Origin: Brevundimonas vesicularis NBRC 12165
GTDB lineage: Bacteria; Pseudomonadota; Alphaproteobacteria; Caulobacterales; Caulobacteraceae
DNA length: 64,000 nt
Assembly (NCBI RefSeq): GCF_001592205.1
Contig: NZ_BCWM01000003.1
Location: 62,001-126,000, forward strand
Reading direction: 5' to 3'
Positions 53,971 through 62,899 of the stretch are shown piece by piece. Position 1 is the first letter of the stretch. Each line of letters opens with the position of its first letter. The notes beneath the pieces are model-generated. The model was not told where the DNA came from. It ran no database searches and saw nothing but the letters and a program-made list of their open reading frames with translations. A program made the translations under genes and the position numbers.

Positions 53971-55125
53971 ATGAAGGGTCATGTGCGACACCATAGCTCG
54001 AAAGCTCGTAGGTTGAAGCCGGGTCGCCGACATCTGCTCCAGGCGCTGGCGGGCGGCTTGGCGGCCGGCGGCGGGGGATTGATCGCAGCCTGTTCGTTGG
54101 AGCCGCAAGGCGTGGGCACGGCGGAGCGGGTCCGTTGGATGGCGCGCCGCGAAGGCGCGCTGCAAATTCTCACCAACACGAGCCTGATGGGGCCAGTCGT
54201 GGATGCGTTTCGTCTGCGTTGGCCGCAGATCGCCGTGCATCTTCTAGACGTCAATTCCACTCAGATCGCCGAGCAGGTGAGAGCATTGGCGGATGCCGGG
54301 CGGAAGGGGCCGGATCTGGTCTGGAGCTCGGCGATGGATGTTCAGGTCAAGCTCATCAACGATGGCTATGCCCAAATCTACAAGTCGCCGCATCGGACCG
54401 CCATGCCGGATGGCTCGGTCTGGCGCGACCAAGGTTACGGGCTGACAGCGGAGCCGATCGTATTCGCCTATAATCGCGTGAAGATGTCAGAGGATGTCGT
54501 GCCACGCAGCCATGCCGATTTGCTTCGTCTGCTGAAAGCGCGCCCCGACGTATTGGATGGCCGCATCACGATATATGACGCAGAGCGGAGCGGCGTCGCC
54601 TTGATGCAGTTGTCGGCGGACGTTCAAATCTATCCCGATGCCTGGCCGCTGATGGAGGCGTTGGGTGCATCGCGACCGAGACTCGACACCTCGGGCAAAC
54701 GGATGATGAGTCAGATCGCGGACGGCCGGATGGCCTTCGCTTACAACATGAACCAGTCCTATGGCGCGTCTTGGGCGGTCGGAGCGCCGCAGATCGGACT
54801 GATTACGCCTACGGATTATCATCTTTCCGTATCTCGGGTGGCCTTCATTCCGCGCAACGCGGGCCACCCAAACGCGGCGAGACTGTTTCTAGACTTCCTG
54901 TTGTCGCGCGAAGGACAAAGGGTCATAGGCGCGCTGGGCATTCGGCCGGTGCGCAACGATGTTGATACACCTTTGCGAGCAGCCGCGCCCGGCGCGCGTC
55001 CGATAAGGGTGGGGCCCGCCTTGCTGGCTAATCTGGATCAAGCGCGCCGTGCGCGCCTTCTTAGCCAGTGGGATGACGCCATGCAGGTGGCGACAAGGGC
55101 GCCGTCGGACATCTCCGCGCCTTAA
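53971..55125 (+). CDS. Tat-type lipoprotein, extracellular solute-binding (Fe3+/AfuA-like fold)
   Basis: Periplasmic binding protein of about 384 residues. A twin-arginine stretch (GRRHLLQALAG) and lipobox LIAAC suggest a Tat-exported lipoprotein. The mature part has the ABC-type iron/phosphonate binder layout: GPDLVWSSAMDVQVKLINDG is typical, then GYGLTAEPIVFAYNR. The start is uncertain: ATG 53971, GTG 53983 or TTG 54013 are in frame, and the last gives the neatest signal and leaves room for a divergent promoter. No permease or ATPase is adjacent, so it probably serves the TctE-like kinase as a ligand presenter. Confidence 0.85.
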   Translation: MKGHVRHHSSKARRLKPGRRHLLQALAGGLAAGGGGLIAACSLEPQGVGTAERVRWMARREGALQILTNTSLMGPVVDAFRLRWPQIAVHLLDVNSTQIAEQVRALADAGRKGPDLVWSSAMDVQVKLINDGYAQIYKSPHRTAMPDGSVWRDQGYGLTAEPIVFAYNRVKMSEDVVPRSHADLLRLLKARPDVLDGRITIYDAERSGVALMQLSADVQIYPDAWPLMEALGASRPRLDTSGKRMMSQIADGRMAFAYNMNQSYGASWAVGAPQIGLITPTDYHLSVSRVAFIPRNAGHPNAARLFLDFLLSREGQRVIGALGIRPVRNDVDTPLRAAAPGARPIRVGPALLANLDQARRARLLSQWDDAMQVATRAPSDISAP

Positions 55126-55269
55126 CGGTTCCTGTGGATAACTACAAAAAACCTAAGTCGGCTTTTGCTGTCACGATCCTGTCACGAGATCGACATGCCT
55201 GTGGGCGGCGCAACTCACGGGATGCAGCCGATTTGAGGTCGAAGACTAAATCACGATATTTTGGGCCAT

Positions 55270-55289
55270 ATTGGGAAAATTATTCCAAT
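55270..55289. promoter_or_regulatory. Imperfect palindrome upstream of the riboswitch promoter
   Basis: ATTGGGAAAATTATTCCAAT is an imperfect inverted repeat (arms ATTGG and CCAAT exact), ending ten bases before the -35 element of the riboswitch transcript. The position suits an activator or upstream repressor site. Confidence 0.4.
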
Positions 55290-55299
55290 ACGAGGTGAT

Positions 55300-55328
55300 T
55301 TGACAGAGGTTTATGGGGCAGATCTTAC
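55300..55328 (+). promoter_or_regulatory. Promoter of the glycine riboswitch transcript
   Basis: A consensus -35 TTGACA at 55300-55305, exactly 17 bases, then TCTTAC at 55323-55328 as a weak -10. Transcription would start near 55335, just at the first base pair of the aptamer, which strongly supports the assignment. Confidence 0.65.
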
Positions 55329-55336
55329 TCCTATCT

Positions 55337-55512
55337 GCAAGGCGGGAGAGTTCGGCGCAAGCCGACGCCGAAGGCGCAACCGCCCCGGAAACGCTCAGGC
55401 AAACGGACCGCCTTGCTGATGAAACGCTGGAGAGCAGGTCGGTCCGGGGGACGCGGCCTCGCCGAAGGAGAAAGGGCGTCCGCGCCCGAAACTCTCAGGC
55501 CCGATGACAGCG
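55337..55512 (+). promoter_or_regulatory. Tandem glycine riboswitch (two aptamers)
   Basis: Two consecutive glycine aptamers. Aptamer 1 (55337-55416): closing stem GCAAGGC with GCCTTGC, core GGGAGAG, GCCGAAGGCGCAA and CGGAAACGCTCAGGCAAA, then GGACC. Aptamer 2 (55425-55512): closing stem CGCTG with CAGCG, core GAGAG, GCCGAAGGAGAAA and CGAAACTCTCAGGC. The linker is eight bases, as in the cooperative tandem class. Downstream, a stem at 55550-55571 (gacacccct with aggggcgtc, one mismatch) followed by gtttc, or an alternative pairing of gaaacg (55518-55523) with cgtttc (55571-55576), could be the expression platform. Whether glycine turns the gene on or off cannot be decided by eye. Confidence 0.92.
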
Positions 55513-55593
55513 GGGGCGAAACGGCGCCGTCAGAGCGTCGCTCGCAGCAGACACCCCTGGGGAGGGGCGTCGTTTCAAATGAGGAGTCTCGCC

Positions 55594-58305
55594 TTGTCTC
55601 GTTTTGCTCGTTCCTTGACCAGTTGCGCCAGCTTGGTCGCACTGATGGCTTGCGCCGGCACCGCCGGCGCCGCCGTCGCGCAGGAGGCTGATCAAAAGCC
55701 CACCGAAGCCGCCGCCTCTGTCGATGATATCGTCGTCACCGCCTCGCGCATCGACCGCGCCGGCTTTCAGGCCCCCACGCCGACAATTCGGCTGACCGCC
55801 GAAGATCTGTCCGTCGGCGCCCGCCCGAACATCGCGGCGGCGCTGAATGACATGCCCCAGTTCAAGGCGACCAGTTCGCCTCAGACAACCGGCACGAACA
55901 CCGGCGCGGGCAACGCCCCGGTCGATCTGCGCGGTCTCGGGATCAGCCGAACCCTGGTTCTCATCGACGGGCGTCGCGTGTCCAGCGAGAACGACCTGAA
56001 CAGCGTGCCGACGGTCCTGGTCAAGAGCATCGACGTGGTGACGGGCGGCGCCTCGGCGGCCTGGGGGTCGGGCGCGGTCGCGGGCGTGGTCAACATCGGG
56101 ATAGACCGCACCTTCTCGGGCGGCAAGCTGGGCGCTGAATACGGCATCTCGTCCTTCGACGATGCGGAGCAAAAGCGTTTCGAGGGCGCCTGGGGAACCG
56201 GGTTCGCCGGCGATCGCGGCCACTTCGTGATCGGCGGCGAATACTTGGACAATGCGGGCGTCGTGCCGAAGGTTTCGCGCCCTGCGATCGGGCGCTGGGC
56301 CCAGGTTTCGGACGCGCCGGGCAGGTTCGTCACCATGCCGAACGTCGGCTTCGCCAACGCCGCCTATGGGGGGCTGATCATGTCCGGGGTCAACGCCGGG
56401 AAGGTGTTCAATCCTGACGGCACGCTGCGTCCCTTCAACTATGGAACGGTTTATGGGACGAACACCGTTGGCGGCGAAGGACCGTCCAACGACGACCTCA
56501 GCCCGCTGGTCACGCCCCAGCAACGCTACGTCGCCTTGGCCAGCGTGACTTACGATCTCTCGGATGCGATCCGTCTGACAGCCGATGTTCGCCATTCGCG
56601 GATGTGGAACGACTACGTCTGGTTCGGGGACCACAACCGCGGCAACCTGACCATCAAAAGCGACAACGCCTTCCTGTCGACGGCGATCAAACAGCAGATG
56701 GCCGCCGCTGGTCAGACGACCTTCACAATGGGCCGCTTCAACTCCGACCTGTCTTATTCGCGCATTGATTTTGAGCGTGTGACGACCCAGGCGACCTTGG
56801 CTCTGGACGGTCGTTTCGGCGACAAGTGGCGCTGGGGCGCCTATTACAGTCATGGCGAATACGAGAACAATATCGATACGCCAGGCTTCCTGCTGGCGAC
56901 GCCCTACTCGCAGGCGGTGGATTCGGTCATCGATCCGGTCACTAACAAGGCCGTCTGCCGGGTCACGCTCACCAACGCCAACTCCGGCTGCGTGCCGATC
57001 AATCTGTTCGGTATGGGCGCACCGTCGCAGGCGGCGATCGATTATGTCACCGGCACGCCGCAACTGCGCGCCACGACCAAGCTGGACGTCGGTGGGATCA
57101 GCCTGCGCGGCGAACCTTTCTCCCTGCCTGCCGGTGATGTGTCCATCGCCGTGGGGGTTGAAGCCCGTAAGGAGCAGACCGATCAGCGCGTTGGCGATCT
57201 GGACGCCGCCAAGGCGTTCCAGACGTTCAACTTCTCGGCCATGTCGGGGGAGTTCTCGGTCAAAGAAGCCTTCGCCGAAGTCTTGATTCCTGTCGTTCGA
57301 GACGTGCCGGTCTTCAACAATCTGGAGTTCAACGCGGCCGCTCGTATTTCGGACTATGATACCACGGGGTCGATCTGGTCCTGGAAGGTCGGGGCGACCA
57401 ACGAATTCTTCAGTGGGTTCCGCGGACGGGTTACGCAGTCACGCGATATCCGCTCGCCCAACCTCAGCGAACTCTACACCACGACGACAACCGGATGGAA
57501 CACCATAAACGATCCATTCAAGAGCCAGAGCGTCTATGCCTTGAACAACGGTGGCGGGAATGCGAACCTGACGCCTGAAACGGCGGATACCTTGACGCTC
57601 GGGTTCATCTATTCGCCGCCGTCGATACCCAATCTGAACCTGTCGATCGACTATTACGACATCAAGATCGACAATGTGATCGGGACGATCTCGCCTCAGG
57701 ACTTGGTCAATCGTTGCTTCAAGGGTAATGCGGCCCTGTGCGCCTTTGTGGACCGTGACGCCAACGGCAATCTGGTTCGGACGCGCTCGACCTATGTCAA
57801 TCTGGCTGAATACCACACCGACGGGGTCGATGCGGAACTGTCTTACTCGTCGCCGGCCGATCTATGGATGCCGGGCGCCAAGGGCCGGGTGCGGCTGCGT
57901 GTGGTGGGCACCTGGGTCAACAGCCTGACGACCAACGACGGCGTTGTTGAAGTCGATTACATGAAGTCGCAGGGCTATGCCTTCGGCCTGGGCGTTCCTG
58001 ATTTTCGCCTGAACGCCAATCTCGGTTGGCAGGGCGACGTGTTCGGTGCCAGCGTGCGGGCGCGTTATATCTCGCAAGGGCTGTATAATCGCACGGTCAA
58101 TATCTCGAACAACGACATCCCGGCCTACATCTATGTGGATCTGGGGCTGACCGCCGAACTGGATCACTACGGCGCCAAGGGGGTGGAGCTGTACGCCAAC
58201 GCCACCAACCTGTTCGACAAGGCCCCGCCGAACGGATCGCTCTACTCGCCCTACTACGACGTGATCGGCCGTTACGTCACCGTTGGCGCGCGCTACCGCT
58301 TCTGA
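55594..58305 (+). CDS. TonB-dependent receptor under glycine riboswitch control
   Basis: An outer-membrane receptor of 903 residues. The start is placed at the TTG at 55594 because GAGGAG lies at 55581-55586 with seven-base spacing and the product opens with a compact signal peptide (MSRFARSLTSCASLVALMAC, cleavage near AVAQE); an ATG at 55579 overlaps that ribosome site. The plug begins DDIVVTASRIDRAGFQAPTP, contains LRGLGISRTLVLIDGRRV and GGASAAWGSGAVAGVVNI, and the barrel ends RYVTVGARYRF. This plug type is common among Caulobacterales/Sphingomonad receptors paired with peptidases. Ligand inferred to be a glycine-containing peptide. Confidence 0.93.
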   Translation: MSRFARSLTSCASLVALMACAGTAGAAVAQEADQKPTEAAASVDDIVVTASRIDRAGFQAPTPTIRLTAEDLSVGARPNIAAALNDMPQFKATSSPQTTGTNTGAGNAPVDLRGLGISRTLVLIDGRRVSSENDLNSVPTVLVKSIDVVTGGASAAWGSGAVAGVVNIGIDRTFSGGKLGAEYGISSFDDAEQKRFEGAWGTGFAGDRGHFVIGGEYLDNAGVVPKVSRPAIGRWAQVSDAPGRFVTMPNVGFANAAYGGLIMSGVNAGKVFNPDGTLRPFNYGTVYGTNTVGGEGPSNDDLSPLVTPQQRYVALASVTYDLSDAIRLTADVRHSRMWNDYVWFGDHNRGNLTIKSDNAFLSTAIKQQMAAAGQTTFTMGRFNSDLSYSRIDFERVTTQATLALDGRFGDKWRWGAYYSHGEYENNIDTPGFLLATPYSQAVDSVIDPVTNKAVCRVTLTNANSGCVPINLFGMGAPSQAAIDYVTGTPQLRATTKLDVGGISLRGEPFSLPAGDVSIAVGVEARKEQTDQRVGDLDAAKAFQTFNFSAMSGEFSVKEAFAEVLIPVVRDVPVFNNLEFNAAARISDYDTTGSIWSWKVGATNEFFSGFRGRVTQSRDIRSPNLSELYTTTTTGWNTINDPFKSQSVYALNNGGGNANLTPETADTLTLGFIYSPPSIPNLNLSIDYYDIKIDNVIGTISPQDLVNRCFKGNAALCAFVDRDANGNLVRTRSTYVNLAEYHTDGVDAELSYSSPADLWMPGAKGRVRLRVVGTWVNSLTTNDGVVEVDYMKSQGYAFGLGVPDFRLNANLGWQGDVFGASVRARYISQGLYNRTVNISNNDIPAYIYVDLGLTAELDHYGAKGVELYANATNLFDKAPPNGSLYSPYYDVIGRYVTVGARYRF

Positions 58306-58315
58306 GGTCGTGCGC

Positions 58316-58355
58316 CGGGTCGCCGGCCTCGTTCTCCCCGAGGTCCGGCGACCCG
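58316..58355 (+). terminator. Hairpin between the receptor and S9 peptidase genes
   Basis: An 11-bp stem (cgggtcgccgg at 58316-58326 with 58345-58355) enclosing a second small hairpin, followed by the pyrimidine-rich ttccttct. It lies in the 85-base gap between two genes in the same direction and may lower expression of the peptidase relative to the receptor. Confidence 0.55.
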
Positions 58356-58390
58356 TTCCTTCTCCTTCCTGTTCAGACTGGCGGTCGTCG

Positions 58391-60337
58391 ATGCCTCGTT
58401 TCCCCCTGGCGCTTGTTCTCTCACTCTCCACCGTCGCTGCGGCTCCGCTCGCCTGGGCCGAGGCGCCCAAGCCCGCCGCTGTCGTCGCCGACGGCCTGCC
58501 GGCGGTTCCGGACGCTCTGGTCGCGGCGACCCAGCCCTATCTGCAGTCGCGGCGCGCCGCCTTCCTGGGGTGGAATGCGGCGGATCGGTCCATGCTGATC
58601 AAGACGCGCTTCGGCGCGACAGACCAGTTGCACACGGTCTCGGCGCCGGGGGCCGCCCGCACCCAGATCAGCTTCGAGAGCGAGCCGATCCTGACTGGCG
58701 CGCCGTCGCCGGATGGGCGCACGCTGGTGGTGCAGAAGGACAGCGGCGGCGACGAATTCTATCAACTCTATACGCTGAAGGACGGGCGACTGACGCGCCT
58801 GACAGACGGGCGCAGCCGCAACTGGTTCGGGGCCTGGAGCCCGGACGGTCGCTTGATCGGTTATGCCTCGTCACGGCGCAACGGGGCGGACATGGATCTT
58901 TACGTCGTCGATCCGTCGAACCCCTCCAGCGAACGCCTGGTCGCCCAGGTGTCCGGCGGAGGCTGGAACATAGCCGACTTCTCCAAGGACGGACGAAAGG
59001 CGCTGGTTCTCAACCGGATGTCCGTGAACAACGCCGTCGTCTATGAGTTGGACCTGGCCAGCGGTCGAATGACGGCTTTGACGGATCCCGCTGCCCAGGT
59101 GTCCTACGTCGGTCCGCAGTATGCCGCGGATGGCACGGTATGGGCGACGTCCAACAAGCAGTCTGACTTCCTTCGCCTGGGACGTATCGGCAAGGACGGA
59201 TTTGTCCCGGTCAGCCATGAACCGCGCTGGGATGTGAGTGACTACGCCCTGGCCCCGGATGGCAGTTTCGTCGTCTATGCGATCAACGATGCCGGGGTGT
59301 CGCGCGTACGGGTACTGGATACGGCGTCGGGCGTCGTTCGCCCGGTGGACGGTCTGCCGGAAGGCGTCATCCCTTACAGCATCGGTTCGGCCATACAGGT
59401 TTCGCCGTGGGGCGCGATCGGTCTCAGTCTTTCGTCGGCTCGGATATCGGGCGACGCCTTCTCGATCGATCCCAACACCCTGGCGGTCACTCGCTGGACC
59501 GCCAGCGAGACCGGCGGACTGGACTCCGCCATCAACGTAGAGCCGCAGTTGGTCGAGGTGCAAAGCTTCGACGGCGAGACGGTTTCCGGCTTCCTCTATC
59601 GCCCTGATCCGGCGCGTTTCCCCGGAAAGCGACCGGTGATCGTCGATATCCATGGCGGCCCCGAAGGTCAGACCCGGCCCGACTTCCTCGGGCCGCAGAA
59701 CTATCTGCTCAATGAACTCGGCGTGGCCCTGTTCTTTCCCAATGTGAGGGGATCGTCAGGCTACGGCGCCCGTTTCGTCAATCTCGACAACGGGCCGTTC
59801 CAGCGTGAGAACTCCGTGCGGGACATCGGCGCCTTCCTTGATCAGTTGCAGGCCGATCCCGGATTGGATGCGTCGCGTTTCGCCGTCACCGGCGTCTCCT
59901 ACGGCGGCTATATGTGCTATGCTACAGCGGTACATTACAGTGACCGACTGAAGGGGGCGAACTGCTACGTCGCCATCTCCAACTTCGTCACCTTCCTGGA
60001 GAATACGCAGTCGTATCGCCGCGACCTGCGACGCGTCGAATACGGCGACGAGCGCGATCCGGCGCAGCGCGCCCAACTCCAAGCCATCTCGCCCCTCACC
60101 AGCGTGGACAAGATCAAAATACCCCTGCTGGTCGCGACCGGTGGCAACGACCCGCGCGTGCCGGCGTCAGAGGCCGATCAGATTGTCTCGGCCGTCCGGG
60201 CCAACGGCGGCACGGCATGGCATCTGCTGGCCCAGAACGAAGGACATGGCTTCCACAAAAAGGAGAACGAGGACTACTATTTCTGGACCAGCCTCCTGTT
60301 CTGGAAACGGACCCTTCTTGACGACGTGGCGCATTAG
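58391..60337 (+). CDS. Secreted S9-family prolyl oligopeptidase-type peptidase
   Basis: A 648-residue serine peptidase with a Sec signal peptide (PRFPLALVLSLSTVAAAPLA, cleavage near AWAEA). The N-terminal two thirds are a beta-propeller with repeated SPDGR motifs (TGAPSPDGRTL, GAWSPDGRLIG). The C-terminal alpha/beta-hydrolase domain has the nucleophile in GVSYGGYM, the Asp in GGNDPRVP and the His in NEGHGFHKKEN. The ATG at 58391 is used. It should cut peptides in the periplasm after import by the receptor encoded upstream, so the pair and the glycine riboswitch form one peptide-uptake unit. Confidence 0.93.
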   Translation: MPRFPLALVLSLSTVAAAPLAWAEAPKPAAVVADGLPAVPDALVAATQPYLQSRRAAFLGWNAADRSMLIKTRFGATDQLHTVSAPGAARTQISFESEPILTGAPSPDGRTLVVQKDSGGDEFYQLYTLKDGRLTRLTDGRSRNWFGAWSPDGRLIGYASSRRNGADMDLYVVDPSNPSSERLVAQVSGGGWNIADFSKDGRKALVLNRMSVNNAVVYELDLASGRMTALTDPAAQVSYVGPQYAADGTVWATSNKQSDFLRLGRIGKDGFVPVSHEPRWDVSDYALAPDGSFVVYAINDAGVSRVRVLDTASGVVRPVDGLPEGVIPYSIGSAIQVSPWGAIGLSLSSARISGDAFSIDPNTLAVTRWTASETGGLDSAINVEPQLVEVQSFDGETVSGFLYRPDPARFPGKRPVIVDIHGGPEGQTRPDFLGPQNYLLNELGVALFFPNVRGSSGYGARFVNLDNGPFQRENSVRDIGAFLDQLQADPGLDASRFAVTGVSYGGYMCYATAVHYSDRLKGANCYVAISNFVTFLENTQSYRRDLRRVEYGDERDPAQRAQLQAISPLTSVDKIKIPLLVATGGNDPRVPASEADQIVSAVRANGGTAWHLLAQNEGHGFHKKENEDYYFWTSLLFWKRTLLDDVAH

Positions 60338-60653
60338 GTCCTGACCGGCGCATGAGCGTCGAAACAGCCGTCCAGGAGCGTGGTTCTTGCCGCGCTCCTG
60401 GCTAGGGGCAGTTTGGCGCAGACCCGAACGTCGGCCTGCACCGATCATCATGGGACACTGAGAGTCTGGATTGAAAATGTTGTCTAAAGAGGCGGCGCCA
60501 AGTGGCAGATTTCGATGCCTCCGATCCTGCCCTCCACATTGGCGCCGCACTTCTAGTACGGACAGACGACGGAAGCGGGCGAAAGCGCATGAAACCCATT
60601 CAGCCCTGTTTTAATGCAGAGCATCGCGAGCTTTGCCGCTCGTCTAGGAAGGC
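60338..60653. other. Gene-free convergent region with inverted repeats
   Basis: No believable gene. A 9-bp stem at 60372-60401 (ccaggagcg with cgctcctgg) after the S9 gene may be its terminator, though without a T-run. A wider inverted repeat, gcggcgccaa at 60492-60501 and ttggcgccgc at 60539-60548, could be an operator or a terminator for the convergent regulator gene. Confidence 0.45.
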
Positions 60654-61751
60654 CTATCTCCATAGGGCTTCAGCCAAATCGTCCCAGCGTTTGACGTCCA
60701 TCACGCGGTAGATTTCGGCGAGGTGCTTCTTCGTCGCTTCTTTGCTGATGTCGAGCGCGTCCGACACCGCGTCTCTCGCGCCGCCGGCGGCAGCAAAGAG
60801 AAGCATTTCGCTGCGTAGGGGCGAAAGGCGTTTGGCCAGAACCGGGTCAATAAGGGCGATCTCCGAAGGCGTTTCGTAGTTGAGCGTCGCCAACACTTGA
60901 TCCTGGGACTCGCGAGAACGCAGCAGGGTCGCTTTGACGCTCAGACGGCCCGCCGGAACATCGATGCAGGCGGCGGCCTCGCCGGATTCCACAAGAGGCT
61001 GGTACAGGCTCGTCAAAAATCGGGGCGCGCTTTCCAACCGTCCGCCCAGATCCAATCCTTGCCCCACCATGTTGCTGTCACGCAGCATGGTTTCGGCCGT
61101 ATCAGACATCGCACAGATGAGCCCGGTCGCAGGATCGAACAGCAGATGACCCGAGTTTGCGATCTGGCTGCGCCATTGCGCTCGGCCTGAAGTTCCAGCC
61201 CGTCGAAGAAACGGCTCAAACGCCGCAAGCGCCGCAACCTGGTCGTCATTGAAGGCCGGATTGTCGCCACGGAACAGCAGCAGCACCGCTTGACCGCCGC
61301 ATGGATCATCTATTCGCAGATCAAGGCAGTGGTGATGACCGGAAGGCCGCACCAGAAGATTGTAGGTATTGGACCTGAAATAGGACGCTGGCGGCGTCAG
61401 CAGATGACCGCAGCTTCGCCCACGCGCCTGGGCCAGGGCGAAGACGTTGATTTCGCCTTCCCCGACAAACAGCCGCTCGAACTCGTTCACGAACAGGAAC
61501 CGCGCCTCCTCGGGTGAATCCTCGTGAAAGAAGCCGAGCGGCATGGCGTTCTCGTCCAGCCAGAACAGCGACGCCGCTTCGGCGCCCACGATTTCGCGCG
61601 CCAAGCGACACACCCGAGGCGCGATGGCGGCCAGGCCGATACCCGGCCGGCAAAGCATCCGCAGTTCCAACCATTCCCGGCGCAACGATCGTCGGTGCGT
61701 ATGACGCAAAAGGGGCTGCTCCACCTGATGATTGGCCGCCAGAGTAAACAT
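60654..61751 (-). CDS. LuxR-type transcriptional regulator with N-terminal GAF-like domain
   Basis: A 365-residue regulator. The C-terminal 65 residues form a LuxR/GerE-type helix-turn-helix: SPLRSEMLLFAAAGGARDAV, then ISKEATKKHLAEIYRVMDV. The N-terminal 180 residues resemble a GAF-type sensor (GEGEINVFALAQARG, LVRPSGHHHCLDLRIDDPCGG), with a PAS-like stretch after it (LLFDPATGLICAMSDTAE). The start is the ATG at 61751; the open frame upstream runs into the preceding gene. It may regulate the surface-protein genes to its right, but this is inference from proximity. Confidence 0.82.
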   Translation of the reverse strand: MFTLAANHQVEQPLLRHTHRRSLRREWLELRMLCRPGIGLAAIAPRVCRLAREIVGAEAASLFWLDENAMPLGFFHEDSPEEARFLFVNEFERLFVGEGEINVFALAQARGRSCGHLLTPPASYFRSNTYNLLVRPSGHHHCLDLRIDDPCGGQAVLLLFRGDNPAFNDDQVAALAAFEPFLRRAGTSGRAQWRSQIANSGHLLFDPATGLICAMSDTAETMLRDSNMVGQGLDLGGRLESAPRFLTSLYQPLVESGEAAACIDVPAGRLSVKATLLRSRESQDQVLATLNYETPSEIALIDPVLAKRLSPLRSEMLLFAAAGGARDAVSDALDISKEATKKHLAEIYRVMDVKRWDDLAEALWR

Positions 61752-61843
61752 GCATCGCTTCACGGGGAAATGAGGATAACGGCGTTCATCGACAGAACCG
61801 CGTCCCGGGTTGGCGTCGCCAAGGTGTTGGCGCTTCCGGGGTT

Positions 61844-62842
61844 TCAGCGCATCGGACTGACGCCGGCCGGGCCGGTCACAGTGATCCGTAGGTCGCGAAA
61901 ACACGACTGAAAGGTATTGGCGCCCGAGGTCAGCATTTGGGGGGACGTGTGGTTCTGCCACATGGCCCGATCGATCACGATGTCGTCGCCGTCCCAGCGC
62001 GCATCATATCGGCCATAGAGGTAGCGTCCTCCGGCGCTGCCGTTCGCACTGCCGTCGCCGGTGTCGCTGCGACAGAATCCGACGGAAAAAGCGCTGCCTT
62101 CGAAACCCGGTTTCAGGAAGTTCAGGATGATACGGTCGCTGAAACCGCGTTTCACGGAATCGCCGGAATCGGTTCCGACGAATCTGAGTCCCCCGTCTCT
62201 GACTTGCATCTCGAGCGAGGTGTCGCTCTGCCAGCGAATGCTGGCGGGCGGAATCTGATCGAAACCTAGCGTCTGCTCTTCCCGCGTCGCGTAGAAACGT
62301 CCGGTTGCGGCTGTCTGAACAAGCCGACCATCGGCGCGCCGGACAATCAGGCTGACCCCGCTTCGGTCCGTTTCTCCACTCAGTCCACGCGGAAGATAGG
62401 CGATGATCCTTCCGTCGCTCCAGTTATCGACCCTCAACTCCGGCCGTGTATTAAAGGGTCCGCCCAGATAGACACCGCCCGGCGCATCGCCGAAGCCGGC
62501 GCCGGTGATGACATAGGCGGAAGGCGTTTCCTGCGTCCCCGGCGTGAACGTCGTCCGCTCGATCGCGCGCCCATTGATCCCGGCGATGCAGTCCGAACAG
62601 TCGATGGGTCGCGCCACGGCGCGCAGGGCCGCCTGCGCCGCCGCGGCCTCGTCGCGCAAAACCTGACGACCGTCCTGGGCGCCGGGGCGTCGCAAGGTGA
62701 TCGGCGCCGGTGCGACGACCTGGATCGCCGCTCTGTCCGCCATGGCCGGCCGCGAGGGAAGGCGAGCCTGGGCTTGCACGTCGGGCGCAAGGACGAGCGC
62801 GACGAAGGCCAGGAGGAAGGACTTTTGAACGGTCATGGGCAT
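61844..62842 (-). CDS. Secreted protein with IPT/TIG-like region, function unknown
   Basis: A 332-residue exported protein: signal peptide MPMTVQKSFLLAFVALVLAP cleaved near VQAQ. A conserved-looking DCSDCIAGINGRAI with a cysteine pair is followed by a probable Ig-like IPT/TIG fold (YVITGAGFGDAPGGVYLGG and NWSDGRIIAYLP). The C-terminal half is beta-rich with CRSDTGDGSANGSAGGRY and a last cysteine in FQSCFRDLRI. No enzyme motif. It carries the shared GGGGAATNTTTCGGC promoter-like motif on its own strand, 80 bases upstream. Confidence 0.75.
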   Translation of the reverse strand: MPMTVQKSFLLAFVALVLAPDVQAQARLPSRPAMADRAAIQVVAPAPITLRRPGAQDGRQVLRDEAAAAQAALRAVARPIDCSDCIAGINGRAIERTTFTPGTQETPSAYVITGAGFGDAPGGVYLGGPFNTRPELRVDNWSDGRIIAYLPRGLSGETDRSGVSLIVRRADGRLVQTAATGRFYATREEQTLGFDQIPPASIRWQSDTSLEMQVRDGGLRFVGTDSGDSVKRGFSDRIILNFLKPGFEGSAFSVGFCRSDTGDGSANGSAGGRYLYGRYDARWDGDDIVIDRAMWQNHTSPQMLTSGANTFQSCFRDLRITVTGPAGVSPMR

Positions 62843-62899
62843 GGCCTAAGTCTGGGGGCGTCTCAGCGCCGTCGCCGAGATCGAGCACTCATGTCAGCC

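Noticed and set aside
55313-55507. 64-codon open frame over the riboswitch
   Set aside because: It lies on the structured aptamers; translation would disrupt them, and the codons only reflect aptamer sequence.
60502-60711. 69-codon open frame after the S9 peptidase
   Set aside because: No ribosome site, overlaps the end of the convergent regulator, no conserved feature visible.
61817-61832. Hairpin cgccaa/ttggcg overlapping the gap between the TIG-like and LuxR-type genes
   Set aside because: Short stem inside or near the end of the coding frame; may be chance in this GC context.
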